From Sutterella wadsworthensis (GTDB lineage: Bacteria; Pseudomonadota; Gammaproteobacteria; Burkholderiales; Burkholderiaceae_F), in contig NZ_QNRV01000009.1 of NCBI RefSeq assembly GCF_003315195.1, forward strand, positions 1 through 64,000: a DNA stretch of 64,000 nucleotides, written 5' to 3'. The first letter of the stretch is position 1. Every line of letters begins with the position of its first letter. Positions 16,179-26,309 of the stretch are shown here, in pieces. The notes below the pieces were generated by a model. The model saw only the letters and a program-made list of their open reading frames with translations. It searched no databases and was not told the origin of the DNA. Made by a program: the position numbers and the translations under genes.

Positions 16179-17465
16179 ATGCACGATTTGAACTGGGCGC
16201 AGACGGACTTTACGGAGCAGTCCCAAGCTTTTGCCGAAAAGATCTTTGCGGATGTTCGTTTGCTTTCACAGTCGCCGGCACCACTCACAGGCGTCACGCG
16301 AACCTCCTATTCGCCCGAAGAAGGACGGGTGCTCAAGTATTTAAGCGATGTGTGCTGCGGACTTGGGCTTCAAGTTGAGACAGATCCTGCCGGCAATGTT
16401 TGGGGAACCCTGCGCGGCTCAGACCCGGAATTGCCTGCGGTGGTGTCCGGCAGTCATTGTGACAGCGTACCCGACGGCGGAAACTATGACGGCTTGGCCG
16501 GGATTGTGGCGGCGCTCTGCACTGCACGGTGGATGCAGTATCTGGGTTTTTCACCCAAGCGGGACTTTCGCGTTGTCATCATGCGCGGAGAAGAGGAAGG
16601 TCTCCTCGGTTCACTCGGTATGTTGGGACAACTCACTGAAGACGATCTCAGCCGCCGTATGCGGTCTGGTTCAGCCGGTCCAACGCTGAGGGAATTGCTG
16701 ACGGGTATCGGTGTGGATCCGGCAGCAGTCAGTTCCGGCAAACATTGCGTCGATTTTGCAAAAATAGCCGCTTTTATTGAAGTTCACATTGAGCAGAGCG
16801 CTCGTTTGGATAATGCCGTCACTGATCGCGTCGGCGTTGTGACGGGCATTCGCGGATTGATTCGTCACCGTACGATTCAAGCGATCGGTGAGACCGCACA
16901 CGCAGGGGCAGTGGATTTTCCGTACCGCAAAGACGCGGCGCTTGCCTGTGCAAGGTTTTCTTCCAGACTCTATGACTTCTGGCAGCACGAGCTCTCGCTC
17001 GGACGTGATCTGGTAGCAACGACAGGCGTGATTCGCACGAGCCCGTCTGCGTCGATGAATAAGATCGCGGGCGAGTGCATTGTGTCGCTCGACGCTCGTT
17101 CACTTTCGGCAGCCGAACTGAACCTCTTCGAAAAGAAGGTTGAAGCCATTCTCCAGGAGACTGCAGAAGAGACGGGGGTCATTTTTAAGACAGATCCGCT
17201 GATGCGCATTGCCCCCGTGGAGGCCGACGAAGGCGTGATGAAAAAGCTTGAAACGTCAGCAGATATTTTGAAAATCGGCACGCAGCGGATGCCGTCAGGT
17301 GCCGGGCACGATGCTATGAATTTTGCGGCGGCAGGCGTTCCCTTTGCGATGCTCTTTGTTGCCAATCGGTTTGGCTCTCACAATCCGAATGAATACATGG
17401 CAATGGACGATTTTCTGAATGCTGCCGGCATTTTGGCGCGCACGGTCATGGATTTTGACAGGTAG
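16179..17465 (+). CDS. M20 family Zn-dependent hydrolase (hydantoinase/N-carbamoylase, allantoate amidohydrolase type)
   Basis: 428 residues from ATG 16179 (AAGGAGAAG seven bases upstream); a frame open further back to 16113 is not needed. Motifs: SGSHCDSVPDGGNYDG gives the first metal histidine and bridging aspartate, RGEEEG the general base and glutamate ligand, and FIEVHIEQS is a hallmark of the carbamoylase branch (lid histidine region). SGAGHDAMNFAAAGVP near the C-terminus completes the site. The family hydrolyses N-carbamoyl amino acids, ureidoglycolate or allantoate with two metal ions. With the neighbouring M20D and C26 enzymes it suggests a catabolic set for amide-bonded nitrogen compounds. 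Cytoplasmic. Confidence 0.9.
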   Translation: MHDLNWAQTDFTEQSQAFAEKIFADVRLLSQSPAPLTGVTRTSYSPEEGRVLKYLSDVCCGLGLQVETDPAGNVWGTLRGSDPELPAVVSGSHCDSVPDGGNYDGLAGIVAALCTARWMQYLGFSPKRDFRVVIMRGEEEGLLGSLGMLGQLTEDDLSRRMRSGSAGPTLRELLTGIGVDPAAVSSGKHCVDFAKIAAFIEVHIEQSARLDNAVTDRVGVVTGIRGLIRHRTIQAIGETAHAGAVDFPYRKDAALACARFSSRLYDFWQHELSLGRDLVATTGVIRTSPSASMNKIAGECIVSLDARSLSAAELNLFEKKVEAILQETAEETGVIFKTDPLMRIAPVEADEGVMKKLETSADILKIGTQRMPSGAGHDAMNFAAAGVPFAMLFVANRFGSHNPNEYMAMDDFLNAAGILARTVMDFDR

Positions 17466-17485
17466 GCGTCTTGCCGCAGTGATAA

Positions 17486-18145
17486 TCAGCTGCCGATCAG
17501 CGCTTTCAAAAGAACACTAACGCCGAAGCAGCAAAAGAGCAGAGCACTGATGCGATTGATGAGCTGTGCTGCCCGCGGGCTTGCCAGAAATTTCCTCGCC
17601 CAGGCTGCAGCGTAGCTGTATGCAAAGTGAATCACAATGCCGTTGCCGGCAAAAATGGCGATGAGGAGTGCTGTCTGCGGGACATAAGGGTCTGACGGGG
17701 TGATGAATTGAGGCAGAAACGAAACCTGAAAGACGTACAGCATTGGGTTCGTTAGCTGCAGCAAAAAAGCTGACGTAAAAAGCGAGGCGCCGTGCGGCCG
17801 TTTGGCAGGGGGTGCTGACGGGTGATGGACGGTAGCCGCAGGGTCTGCGAGCGAAGCAAAGCCGTTAGCCGGTGCATGCCAGCTGCGCCAGGCCAGATAA
17901 AGGAGTACCAGAGCAGAGAGTCCCTGCACGATGCTGAAGACGAGCGGTGAGGCAGTCAATATCGCGCCAATGCCGGCCGCGCAGGCTACAGCGACGCAGG
18001 CTGATGCGAGGACATTACCCAGCGGAGCCTGCCATGCATCTTGAAAGCCGCTTCGAAGCGCACTCGTCACGGTGAAGAGCACACCAGCGCCAGGCGAGAG
18101 AATCGTGAGGAAGGTAAGCGCGAAGTAGAGCGGCAGGTCGTTCAT
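17486..18145 (-). CDS. LysE/RhtB family amino-acid exporter
   Basis: 219 residues from ATG 18145 (MNDLPLYFALTF); a longer frame to 18211 lacks support. The early LTILSPGAGVLFTV is the LysE signature (P-G-P/A near the end of helix 1), and five to six hydrophobic segments are spread over the chain, the family norm. A hydrophilic loop of about 45 residues after helix 3 contains Pro/His-rich sequence. Such proteins expel amino acids or their analogues by proton exchange. It is convergent with the M20 gene, 20 bases away. Export of amino acids released by the neighbouring amidohydrolases is a plausible inference. Confidence 0.87.
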   Translation of the reverse strand: MNDLPLYFALTFLTILSPGAGVLFTVTSALRSGFQDAWQAPLGNVLASACVAVACAAGIGAILTASPLVFSIVQGLSALVLLYLAWRSWHAPANGFASLADPAATVHHPSAPPAKRPHGASLFTSAFLLQLTNPMLYVFQVSFLPQFITPSDPYVPQTALLIAIFAGNGIVIHFAYSYAAAWARKFLASPRAAQLINRISALLFCCFGVSVLLKALIGS

Positions 18146-18449
18146 GAGAAAGCGAACGGTACTGTGGGGGTGACTTAACAGACAACAGGTGTACAGCAAT
18201 ACGCCATCCATAAATTCTAGAAAACTATAGAAAGTTGAGCAGAGATCCTCAAGGTGGATAAACGCTGATCCATCGAAAGACCTTAGTTTGCCGTGAATGA
18301 TTGGGAAGCGTATGGACTGGATTCGCTGCTGACACAGCTGAGGCGCAGTTCATCAAAGATCGTCGCCAGCAGGTGTTTGAGTTCAAGCCCATCGTTAAGC
18401 TCGGGGGGCCTTGTTTCTTCGGATCTGCGGCTCACCTATACTCAGGCAT
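18146..18449. other. Divergent intergenic region, LysE and sensor kinase
   Basis: 304 bases between divergently transcribed genes. It must carry promoters for both. No clear hexamer pair or operator repeat was found. In-frame TTG at 18411 offers a longer start for the kinase, which cannot be excluded. Confidence 0.4.
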
Positions 18450-20507
18450 ATGTTCTCGCACCGTTCTTATTCCATCTTTCAATGCCGGCGGCATCGCCTG
18501 CCTCAATGGCTCTGGGCATCGATGGTTTTGGCAATATTGCTGCTTTTATCGCCTTTCAGTGTTTCTGCCGGCGGGAATGCTGACATCAAAGTTCCTTTGG
18601 ATGGGCGTTCAATCGGGCAAGAGGAAGCCATTCTCTCGCCCGATGAGGCCGCTTTGTCGGCGGTGCCGCCCAATGGCCGGCCGCTTGTTCGTTTCGGTTT
18701 TTTAAAACCGATGCTGGCTTACGGCGAAAATAATTACCAACCGGGCGAAACCGATATCCGCAGGCCTTTGGTTGCGCATCTGCGCCGCATGATGCCTGAC
18801 GTCCATTTCCAGTTTATAGAGTACGAACTGCCGGCTCTCTCTGAAGCGGTTAAAAGGCATGAGGTTGACTATGCGCTCATGAGTGCAGGGCAGTATGTGG
18901 AGCTGCGGTCATACGGCGCTTATGCGCTTGCGACTGTTTATACCGCCCGCTTCCCGGATCCCAATCGTTTTACTGCGGCACTCTTTGTGACCACCGCAGA
19001 TCATCCGGAAATTCAAACGATCGCAGATATGAAGGGCGCTCGAGCCGTCTTCAATAGTCAAGCGAACTTCATCAACTATCAGCTGCCGCTTGCCGCTATT
19101 GCCAATGCTGGGTTTAATCCAGATCGGTTCTTTTTCAAGCAGTATTTCACCAACGACAAACCGCAGGAAGTTCTCCGGCTGCTTTTGGAGCGCAAAGCCG
19201 ACATCGGCGTTTTTCGTGTCTGTGAATATGAAACGCTGATTGCCAAATGGCCGCAGCTCAAGCAGTCCTTCCGGCCAACGGCGCTCGTTTCGGGGGGCAA
19301 TCAGTCGTGCCTGCGCTCGACGGAACTCTTTCCCGGGTGGACAGTGGCACTCACCACCGACAACATGGCGCCTCAGCTGACAAAACGCATGGTGGAAACG
19401 ATTCTTGCCATGCCGATTGATCCGTCAAGCGGTATGGGCTGGAGCGTTGCGACGGAATTTTCAAGAGTCAATGATGTCTTCCATGTCCTCAGAATCGGGC
19501 CTTACGCCTATCTGCGGGACTGGACGCTCAGCCGTATTTGGCGAGATTTTTGGCCCCTCATTGCAGCTGCGCTTGCTTTGCTGGCGGGATTTGTATTCCA
19601 TTCCGTCTCGGTGGAACGTTTGGCGCAGTCTCGTGCCAGGGAATTGAACGATGCTTATGTTCGGCAGCGAGAAATTGAAGACAAGGCTTTGAAGACTGAA
19701 GAGCGTCTTGCGGCGCTCTCGCGTCTTGGGGTTGTGAGTCAGCTTTCTTCGATATTTGCGCATGAAATGGGACAGCCGCTCTCGGCTATTCGCTATCGTG
19801 CCCGCGCACTGAAGACGCTGCTTGCCGCACCGACCCCGCGCCGGGATTTAATGAATGACTGCTTAAAGACCATAGATGCGCAGAGTGCAAAGGCTGCCCG
19901 CATTCTGCAGAAGGTTCGAGCTTATGCCAAGGGAGAAACATCGCGCGAAGCCCCCGTTCGTTTGGATTTGCTGGTGGAAACAGCCGCTGCCGATTTGCGG
20001 CGTTCAGGTCGGCTGACTGTGCCGACGCGCGTCAAGACCGTGGAGGTAGAGATCCCGGGAGACGAACTTGAGCTGGGACTTGCGGTTTTGAATATTCTTA
20101 AAAATGCGGCAGAAGCCGCTGCAGGCGGCATCAATGGGGAAGACGGTGCATCCGTTCGCGTCAATCTTTCTGCCAACGGCCGCTGCGCGCGGCTTCAAGT
20201 GGTCAACACTGGTCGACGTCTGGCGCCTGGCGAGCTCGAACGGCACATGGCGCCGATGAGCAGCGAAAAGAAGGAGGGCATTGGCCTTGGCATCGTCATT
20301 ATTCAGTCGATTGCAGAAGCCCACGGCGGCAGTTTCAGTCTGCGGGCGCTTGAGGCGGGGGGCGCAGAAGCGGTGCTCGAACTGCCGCTGAAATTCGAAG
20401 GAGAGACTGCTGACCGTGAAATTCAAGAGACTTGTGATGTGAAAAAGTCGATGCCGAGCGGTTTGGCGCCGAATACGCTCGACAATAAAGAGGAGCCAAA
20501 AAAATGA
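18450..20507 (+). CDS. Membrane sensor histidine kinase with periplasmic PhnD-like binding domain (TtrS type)
   Basis: 685 residues from ATG 18450. Order: a signal-anchor helix (about residues 25-45), a periplasmic domain (about 70-350) with the look of phosphonate/TtrS-type binding proteins (RFGFLKPM, DYALMSAGQYVEL, FNSQANFINYQLP, DIGVFRVCEYE), a second membrane helix near 366-387, a coiled linker, and a kinase core with the phospho-acceptor FAHEMGQPLSAI (His438), an N box NILKNAAEAA and a G box GIGLGIVI. In tetrathionate sensing, TtrS has this architecture. The gene overlaps the regulator by 4 bases (ATGA), and a secreted flavin reductase follows. The sensor probably detects the reductase substrate in the periplasm. 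Confidence 0.9.
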   Translation: MFSHRSYSIFQCRRHRLPQWLWASMVLAILLLLSPFSVSAGGNADIKVPLDGRSIGQEEAILSPDEAALSAVPPNGRPLVRFGFLKPMLAYGENNYQPGETDIRRPLVAHLRRMMPDVHFQFIEYELPALSEAVKRHEVDYALMSAGQYVELRSYGAYALATVYTARFPDPNRFTAALFVTTADHPEIQTIADMKGARAVFNSQANFINYQLPLAAIANAGFNPDRFFFKQYFTNDKPQEVLRLLLERKADIGVFRVCEYETLIAKWPQLKQSFRPTALVSGGNQSCLRSTELFPGWTVALTTDNMAPQLTKRMVETILAMPIDPSSGMGWSVATEFSRVNDVFHVLRIGPYAYLRDWTLSRIWRDFWPLIAAALALLAGFVFHSVSVERLAQSRARELNDAYVRQREIEDKALKTEERLAALSRLGVVSQLSSIFAHEMGQPLSAIRYRARALKTLLAAPTPRRDLMNDCLKTIDAQSAKAARILQKVRAYAKGETSREAPVRLDLLVETAAADLRRSGRLTVPTRVKTVEVEIPGDELELGLAVLNILKNAAEAAAGGINGEDGASVRVNLSANGRCARLQVVNTGRRLAPGELERHMAPMSSEKKEGIGLGIVIIQSIAEAHGGSFSLRALEAGGAEAVLELPLKFEGETADREIQETCDVKKSMPSGLAPNTLDNKEEPKK

Positions 20508-21151
20508 AGTCAATGAAACCGCAGGAACCATTGATACGCGTCGTTGATGATGAAGAAGAGGTGCGCGACTCCTTAAAGTTCATGCTTGAGTGTGAGGGCT
20601 GGCTCGTCTCCGCTTATGCGTCCGGCTTTGATCTTCTCAAAGATTTTGATCGCTCCAGACCGGGCTGCATTCTCTTAGATGTTCGCATGCCCGATCTTTC
20701 CGGACCGGAACTTCAGGAGAAACTCAACCTGATGGGCTCAAGGGTTCCCATTGTCTTTATCACCAGCTATTCCGACATTCATGCAGCCATCGCTACGCTC
20801 AAGGCCGGGGCCGATGATTTCCTTTTGAAGCCCGTAGACCCTGAAAAACTTCTGGAGGTTGTTGCGCGTACGGTTGAACGTTCCCAACTTTTGGCGGCGG
20901 GCGCGGTACTGCCCGAAAATCTGGCGGCCTCAGCAGCGTCGCTCACGGAACGCCCTCGCCGTGTGCTCGACCTCATGATGGATGGGATGAACGACGCGGC
21001 GATTGCTGAACGTCTGAATTTGAGCGAACGCACTGTGCAGGTTTACCGTGCTCAGATTTATAAGGCGTATGGTGTTCATTCTGTTAAACAGTTCGCACTC
21101 CTCATTCCGCGCCTTAAAGCGGCGCTCAGTTCCGCTGATGCCGACTCTTGA
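20504..21151 (+). CDS. Response regulator, FixJ/NarL (TtrR-like) type
   Basis: 215 residues. Receiver: acidic pair in RVVDDEEEV, phospho-acceptor Asp59 in CILLDVRMPD, Thr of VFITSYSD and Lys of LLKPVDP. Output: LuxR/FixJ-type helix-turn-helix near residues 145-205 (MNDAAIAERLNLSERTVQVYRA). It overlaps the kinase stop codon by 4 bases, so translation is coupled; GAGG sits upstream. The ATG at 20513 is an alternative start. The likely target is the reductase gene 102 bases downstream, where a palindrome lies in the leader. Confidence 0.93.
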   Translation: MKSMKPQEPLIRVVDDEEEVRDSLKFMLECEGWLVSAYASGFDLLKDFDRSRPGCILLDVRMPDLSGPELQEKLNLMGSRVPIVFITSYSDIHAAIATLKAGADDFLLKPVDPEKLLEVVARTVERSQLLAAGAVLPENLAASAASLTERPRRVLDLMMDGMNDAAIAERLNLSERTVQVYRAQIYKAYGVHSVKQFALLIPRLKAALSSADADS

Positions 21152-21201
21152 CGACTGCAAAATTACTTAAGGAAATGATTTTTTATCTTTCTCTTTAAGC
21201 A

Positions 21202-21218
21202 CGAGGTTCATAACCTCG
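21202..21218. promoter_or_regulatory. Palindrome upstream of the flavin reductase gene
   Basis: CGAGGTT-CAT-AACCTCG is a perfect 7-bp inverted repeat in the 102-base gap between regulator and reductase, 35 bases before the start codon. It could be a binding site of the regulator or an mRNA 5' stem. No T run follows, so it is not a terminator. Confidence 0.35.
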
Positions 21219-21253
21219 CGAGCACACCTCACTCATCAAAGGGAGAAAGATAT

Positions 21254-22750
21254 ATGAAGCAAGTTCTGATCGCGGCTGCAGTGGCCATGACTTTTGCTCC
21301 GGCGTGGGCAGCTGACCAGACCTATAACGTTGACGTCGTTGTGGTCGGTGCTGGTGCGGGCGGCACAGTCGCGGCCGTGAGCGCCGTTGAGGGCGGCCTC
21401 AAAACTCTGATGCTTGAGAAGAATGCCTTTGCGGGCGGTGCCGGCAACTTTATGGAAGGTTCGTTTGCCGCGGAATCCTTCATGCAGAAGGAAAAAGGCG
21501 TCAAGCTCACGAAGATTCAGGCCTTCAATGAAATGGCTGCTTATCACCACTGGCGCATCAATGCACCGTTGGTGAAGGCCTTCGTTGATCTCTCCGGCGA
21601 CACGATCCAGTGGGTTTACGACCACGGCGTGCATTGGAAGGAAGTGAAGACCGCCTGGCGTGACAAGGCTGATCTGACGTGGCATATCTATCCGAGCGCC
21701 GGTTCGCTCCCAAAGGCCATGGTTGAAACCTTTAAGGCCAAGGGCGGCACGCTGCTGCTCTCCACGCCGGCAGAGAAGCTTATCTACAAGGACGGTAAGG
21801 TTGAAGGCGTGGTGGCTAAAAATGCCAAGGGCGACACCATCACCGTTAACGCCAAGAACGTGATTCTTGCCACCGGCGGCTACAACTTCAATGTGGACAT
21901 GGTGAAGAAGCTCACCGGCATCGACATGATTCCGGTCGGCGCGCCCGGTCGTACGGGTGACGGCATCAAGATGGCCATGGATGTCGGCGCCATCGGCGAC
22001 AACATGGGGCCGATGATGATCAACGGCGCATTCATGCCAGCCGAGGGCGAGGCCATCTGCAACGGTGCGAATAAAGAGGTGCGCGCGCTCTTCCGTCAGG
22101 GGCTCCTTTATGTGGACAGCACCGGCAGCCGTTTCTTCAATGAAGAGCTGACGATTGACTGGCCCCAGGCGTCGAATGCCATCGCTCGTACGGGTGAATG
22201 GACCTACATCGTCTTTGACGAAGCCACCAAGCGCGAATTCTCCACGGAAGGCAAAGGCTATCCCAATCCCTGCGGCAACTTCATTCAGCGCCATCAGGCT
22301 GCTACGCAGCTCGATGCACTCCTGAAGGCTAACGAAGCCAAGGGCAACGTCTTCATCGGCAATACGATTGAAGAAGTCGCTAAGAAGGCCGGCATGGATC
22401 CCGCCACGCTGAAGGCTTCCGCTGACATGATGACGAAGTTTGCCAAGCAGGGCCGTGATGACCAGTTCGGCAAGGATAAGTACTATCTGCGCGCCGTGAG
22501 CGAAGGTCCGTTCTATGTGGTTCGCGGCAAGCTTAATACGCTCACGAGCTTGAACGGCGTCAAGGTGAATGCCGACCTGCAGGTGCTTGATAAGAACGAC
22601 CATGTCATCCAGGGGCTTTATGCCATCGGTCATGACGCCGGCGGCGTGTACGGCGACTCCTATGACCTGAAGGTGGGTGAAGGCACGGCTTCCGCATTTG
22701 CCATCAACTCCGGCCGTATGGCAGTGCGCAAGATTCTCGCTGACAAATAA
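21254..22750 (+). CDS. Secreted FAD-dependent reductase of the flavocytochrome c / fumarate reductase superfamily
   Basis: 498 residues with GGGAGAAAG upstream. Sec signal peptide MKQVLIAAAVAMTFAPAWA, cleavage after residue 19. The FAD site follows at once (VVVVGAGAGG, Gly32-Gly37) and the late GLYAIGHDAGGVYG closes the cofactor domain. There is no CxxCH heme motif and no FMN-binding domain, so electrons must come from a separate cytochrome or flavoprotein. The residues that handle dicarboxylates in fumarate reductases appear to be missing: the TTRDKAS region reads TIDWPQAS, HYTMGG reads LTSLNG, and HGANRLGGNA reads YGDSYDLKVGEG. A non-fumarate electron acceptor is therefore likely. Periplasmic; controlled, by inference, by the two-component pair upstream. 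Confidence 0.9.
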   Translation: MKQVLIAAAVAMTFAPAWAADQTYNVDVVVVGAGAGGTVAAVSAVEGGLKTLMLEKNAFAGGAGNFMEGSFAAESFMQKEKGVKLTKIQAFNEMAAYHHWRINAPLVKAFVDLSGDTIQWVYDHGVHWKEVKTAWRDKADLTWHIYPSAGSLPKAMVETFKAKGGTLLLSTPAEKLIYKDGKVEGVVAKNAKGDTITVNAKNVILATGGYNFNVDMVKKLTGIDMIPVGAPGRTGDGIKMAMDVGAIGDNMGPMMINGAFMPAEGEAICNGANKEVRALFRQGLLYVDSTGSRFFNEELTIDWPQASNAIARTGEWTYIVFDEATKREFSTEGKGYPNPCGNFIQRHQAATQLDALLKANEAKGNVFIGNTIEEVAKKAGMDPATLKASADMMTKFAKQGRDDQFGKDKYYLRAVSEGPFYVVRGKLNTLTSLNGVKVNADLQVLDKNDHVIQGLYAIGHDAGGVYGDSYDLKVGEGTASAFAINSGRMAVRKILADK

Positions 22751-22810
22751 TCCGGCGAGGCATTGAGGGGGCCCGGTGACCAATTGTCTCGGCCCCCACA
22801 AGAAACAAGA

Positions 22811-22838
22811 ATGGGAAGTTGCATCAACGACTTCCCAT
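22811..22838 (+). terminator. Terminator of the flavin reductase gene
   Basis: ATGGGAAGT (22811-22819) and ACTTCCCAT (22830-22838) form a perfect 9-bp stem followed by TTGTTTGT, 61 bases after the stop codon. Confidence 0.7.
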
Positions 22839-22885
22839 TTGTTTGTCTGGCCACGCAAAGGACTAAGGATCTTTGATCCTCGCTG

Positions 22886-22915
22886 AAAAAAAGGCCGGCA
22901 GTTTATGCCGACCTT
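22886..22915 (-). terminator. Terminator of the leuABCD operon
   Basis: On the minus strand a stem formed by TGCCGACC and GGCCGGCA (22891-22915, one mismatch) is followed by seven T residues (22886-22892 as A). It lies 17 bases beyond the leuD stop. Confidence 0.8.
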
Positions 22916-22931
22916 TCCTAACGTAGATTAT

Positions 22932-23546
22932 TTAGTGCAGCGCGTGGACCCGCCAGGCAGGCATTGAGGCTTCGTAGGCCGCGATCTTGTCTTCATCCTG
23001 AAGTGTGAGGCCGATGGCATCCAGACCTTCGAGCATCATCCAGCGGCGGAAGGGGTCAACGGTAAAGGTAAAGTGAAGACTGCCCGCATCGACCGTCTGC
23101 TTTTCGAGGTCGACTGTGATCTCCATGCCGGGATTGGCTTCCAGCACCTGGAAAAGTTGGTCGATTTCGCTTTGTTTAAGTTCAACCGGCAGCAGTCCGT
23201 TGCCGAGCGCATTGTTCTTGAAAATATCCGCAAAGGACGGCGCAATAACGCAGCGGAAGCCGTATTCAAGAAGTGCCCAGGGGGCGTGTTCGCGCGACGA
23301 ACCATTGCCAAAATTGGCCTGAGCGACGAGGATGCCTGCACCCTTGTACACGGGGAAGTTAAGTACAAAGTCGGGATTGGGCTTTGTTTCTTCGGCATCC
23401 AGCCAGCGGTGATCGTGAAAGAGGTGATGGCCAAAACCCTTGCGATCCACTGCAAGCAGGAACTGCTTGGGGATGATTTGGTCCGTGTCGACGTTCGCGC
23501 GGTTGAGCGGAACGGCCTTCGAAGTGAAACGAGTGAATTTCTGCAT
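22932..23546 (-). CDS. leuD: 3-isopropylmalate dehydratase small subunit
   Basis: 204 residues from ATG 23546 ([16 protein letters not shown]), with GAGAGAG upstream; the longer frame to 23588 would overlap leuC needlessly. The signatures [13 protein letters not shown] and [11 protein letters not shown], which bind substrate phosphate-like and carboxylate groups in LeuD/AcnA swivelling domains, are present. Together with LeuC it isomerises 2-isopropylmalate to 3-isopropylmalate in leucine synthesis. It starts 10 bases after leuC stops and is the last gene of the operon. Cytoplasmic. Confidence 0.97.
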   Translation of the reverse strand: MQKFTRFTSKAVPLNRANVDTDQIIPKQFLLAVDRKGFGHHLFHDHRWLDAEETKPNPDFVLNFPVYKGAGILVAQANFGNGSSREHAPWALLEYGFRCVIAPSFADIFKNNALGNGLLPVELKQSEIDQLFQVLEANPGMEITVDLEKQTVDAGSLHFTFTVDPFRRWMMLEGLDAIGLTLQDEDKIAAYEASMPAWRVHALH

Positions 23547-23556
23547 GGCTGCTCTC

Positions 23557-24957
23557 TCAGAGATAATCGCGCGGATCGGCAATGGCACCCGCTATTGCGG
23601 CTGCGGCAGCAGAGGCCGGGCTCATCAAATGCGTACGGCTGCCTTTGCCCTGTCGGCCGACGAAGTTGCGGTTGGACGTGCTCGCCACGCGCGAGCCTTC
23701 TTCCGCGCGGTCGTCGTTCATCGCGAGGCACATCGAGCACCCCGGCAGACGCCACTCAAAACCGGCATCCGAGAGAATCTTGGCAATGCCTTCGGCTTCG
23801 GCCATTTCGCGAACTGCCATAGAGCCCGGAACAGCAAGTGCTTGCACGCCGGGTGCAACCTTGCGGCCCTTGGCGACTCGTGCAGCTTCACGGAAGTCTT
23901 CAATGCGGCCATTTGTGCATGAGCCGATGAAAACAGTGTCGATCGGCGTGCCGATCAGCTTTTGTCCCGGCTTCAGATCAATGTAGGCGAGCGCGGCCTC
24001 TGCACTCTGGCGTGCGACAGGATTGTCGAAGCTTTCAAGTGTTGGGACGCAGCCCGTGAGGGCACCTTCCTGACCAGGGTTCGTGCCCCAGGTCACCTGC
24101 GGTTCGAGCGCAGCAGCGTCGAGCACCACTTCTTTGTCAAACTGAGCGTCTTCGTCTGTGGCCAGTGTCTTCCAATAGGCAACAGCCTCGTCCCATTCTG
24201 CGCCCTTCGGTGCGAAGAGGCGTCCCTTCACGTATTCGAAGGTGACTTCATCCGGTGCGACCATGCCGACTTTGGCACCCATTTCAATCGCCATGTTGCA
24301 AAGCGTCATGCGCCCTTCCATCGTGAGGGCCTTCACGGCTTCTCCTGCGAATTCAACGGCATAGCCCGTTCCGCCGGCAGTGGTGAGTTTGCCGGCAATG
24401 GCAAGAATCAAATCTTTGGCGTAGACGCCCGAACGCAGTCGGCCGTCGCAGCGGATCCGCATGGTCTTTAAGCGCTGCTGCTTGAGCGTCTGCGTCGCCA
24501 TGACGTGTTCGACTTCGGACGTACCAATGCCGAAGGCCAAAGCACCGAAGGCGCCGTGAGTGGCCGTATGCGAATCTCCGCAAACCAAGGTTGTGCCGGG
24601 CAGCGTGAAACCGCTTTGCGGTCCCACGATATGCACAATCCCTTGACCAGGATTGCCCAGACCGTAGAGCGTGACGCCAAAGTCTTGACAGTTGGCCATC
24701 AGCGTCGTCACCTGCTTTTTGGCAAGCGGCATGCATGCGTCAAGCGTGGGCTTTCGGGTAGAGATGTCGTGGTCCATCGTCGCGAGCATCAGGTCGGGAC
24801 GACGGAGCTTGCGGCCGGCTGCGCGCAGACCAGCGAAAGCCTGAGGACTCGTGACTTCATGAATGATGTGACGGTCAATGTAAAGCAGAGGCAGTTCGCC
24901 GGGCTTTTGCATCACCACGTGGGCGTCATAAACCTTTTCGTAGAGTGTTTTTCCCAT
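23557..24957 (-). CDS. leuC: 3-isopropylmalate dehydratase large subunit
   Basis: 466 residues from ATG 24957 ([15 protein letters not shown]) with GAGAGGTG at good spacing; GTG 24966 is less likely. It contains [14 protein letters not shown], the [10 protein letters not shown] region and FIGSCTNGR, plus a late GCSMCLAMN, which supply the three cysteines of the 4Fe-4S cluster of aconitase-type enzymes. Normal length. It forms a heterodimer with LeuD and catalyses the dehydration-rehydration step of leucine synthesis. The oxygen-sensitive cluster suits an anaerobe. Between leuB and leuD, with gaps of 16 and 10 bases. Confidence 0.97.
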   Translation of the reverse strand: MGKTLYEKVYDAHVVMQKPGELPLLYIDRHIIHEVTSPQAFAGLRAAGRKLRRPDLMLATMDHDISTRKPTLDACMPLAKKQVTTLMANCQDFGVTLYGLGNPGQGIVHIVGPQSGFTLPGTTLVCGDSHTATHGAFGALAFGIGTSEVEHVMATQTLKQQRLKTMRIRCDGRLRSGVYAKDLILAIAGKLTTAGGTGYAVEFAGEAVKALTMEGRMTLCNMAIEMGAKVGMVAPDEVTFEYVKGRLFAPKGAEWDEAVAYWKTLATDEDAQFDKEVVLDAAALEPQVTWGTNPGQEGALTGCVPTLESFDNPVARQSAEAALAYIDLKPGQKLIGTPIDTVFIGSCTNGRIEDFREAARVAKGRKVAPGVQALAVPGSMAVREMAEAEGIAKILSDAGFEWRLPGCSMCLAMNDDRAEEGSRVASTSNRNFVGRQGKGSRTHLMSPASAAAAAIAGAIADPRDYL

Positions 24958-24973
24958 GGTATTCACCTCTCAG

Positions 24974-26074
<1,101 letters not shown>

Positions 26075-26257
26075 CTATGCACGGCTGCGGTCGACTGCCT
26101 CGGAAGACAATTCCGGTCAGCAGCCGCAGTCAGTATTTATGAAAGTGGCAGAAGCTTCGGGAAGCGGGCGATAGGCGTGCGTTTTTATAGTCGTAAGCCT
26201 GGAACGTGCGGGTCCTGAGCTTATTGAAATGATGTGGAGTCGCTGAGGTGATTTGAA

Positions 26258-26285
26258 CTGCCTGCGAAGTCGGCTTCGCAGGCAG
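26258..26285 (-). promoter_or_regulatory. Perfect 12-bp hairpin between leuA and leuB
   Basis: CTGCCTGCGAAG (26258-26269) and CTTCGCAGGCAG (26274-26285) close a 4-base loop. In the transcribed minus strand it comes 24 bases after the leuA stop and is followed by TTCAAATC, not by a T run. It may protect or process the mRNA, or partly terminate. On the plus strand TTTTTTT follows at 26292-26299 after TGGCAGG, so it could also stop antisense transcription. Confidence 0.5.
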
Positions 26286-26309
26286 TGGCAGGTTTTTTTA
26301 AAAGGATGC

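Noticed and set aside
21236-22858. 540-codon open frame antisense to the flavin reductase
   Set aside because: The sense frame has a signal peptide, FAD motif and ribosome site. The antisense translation is His-rich and has no recognisable domain; such frames are common opposite genes of this base composition.
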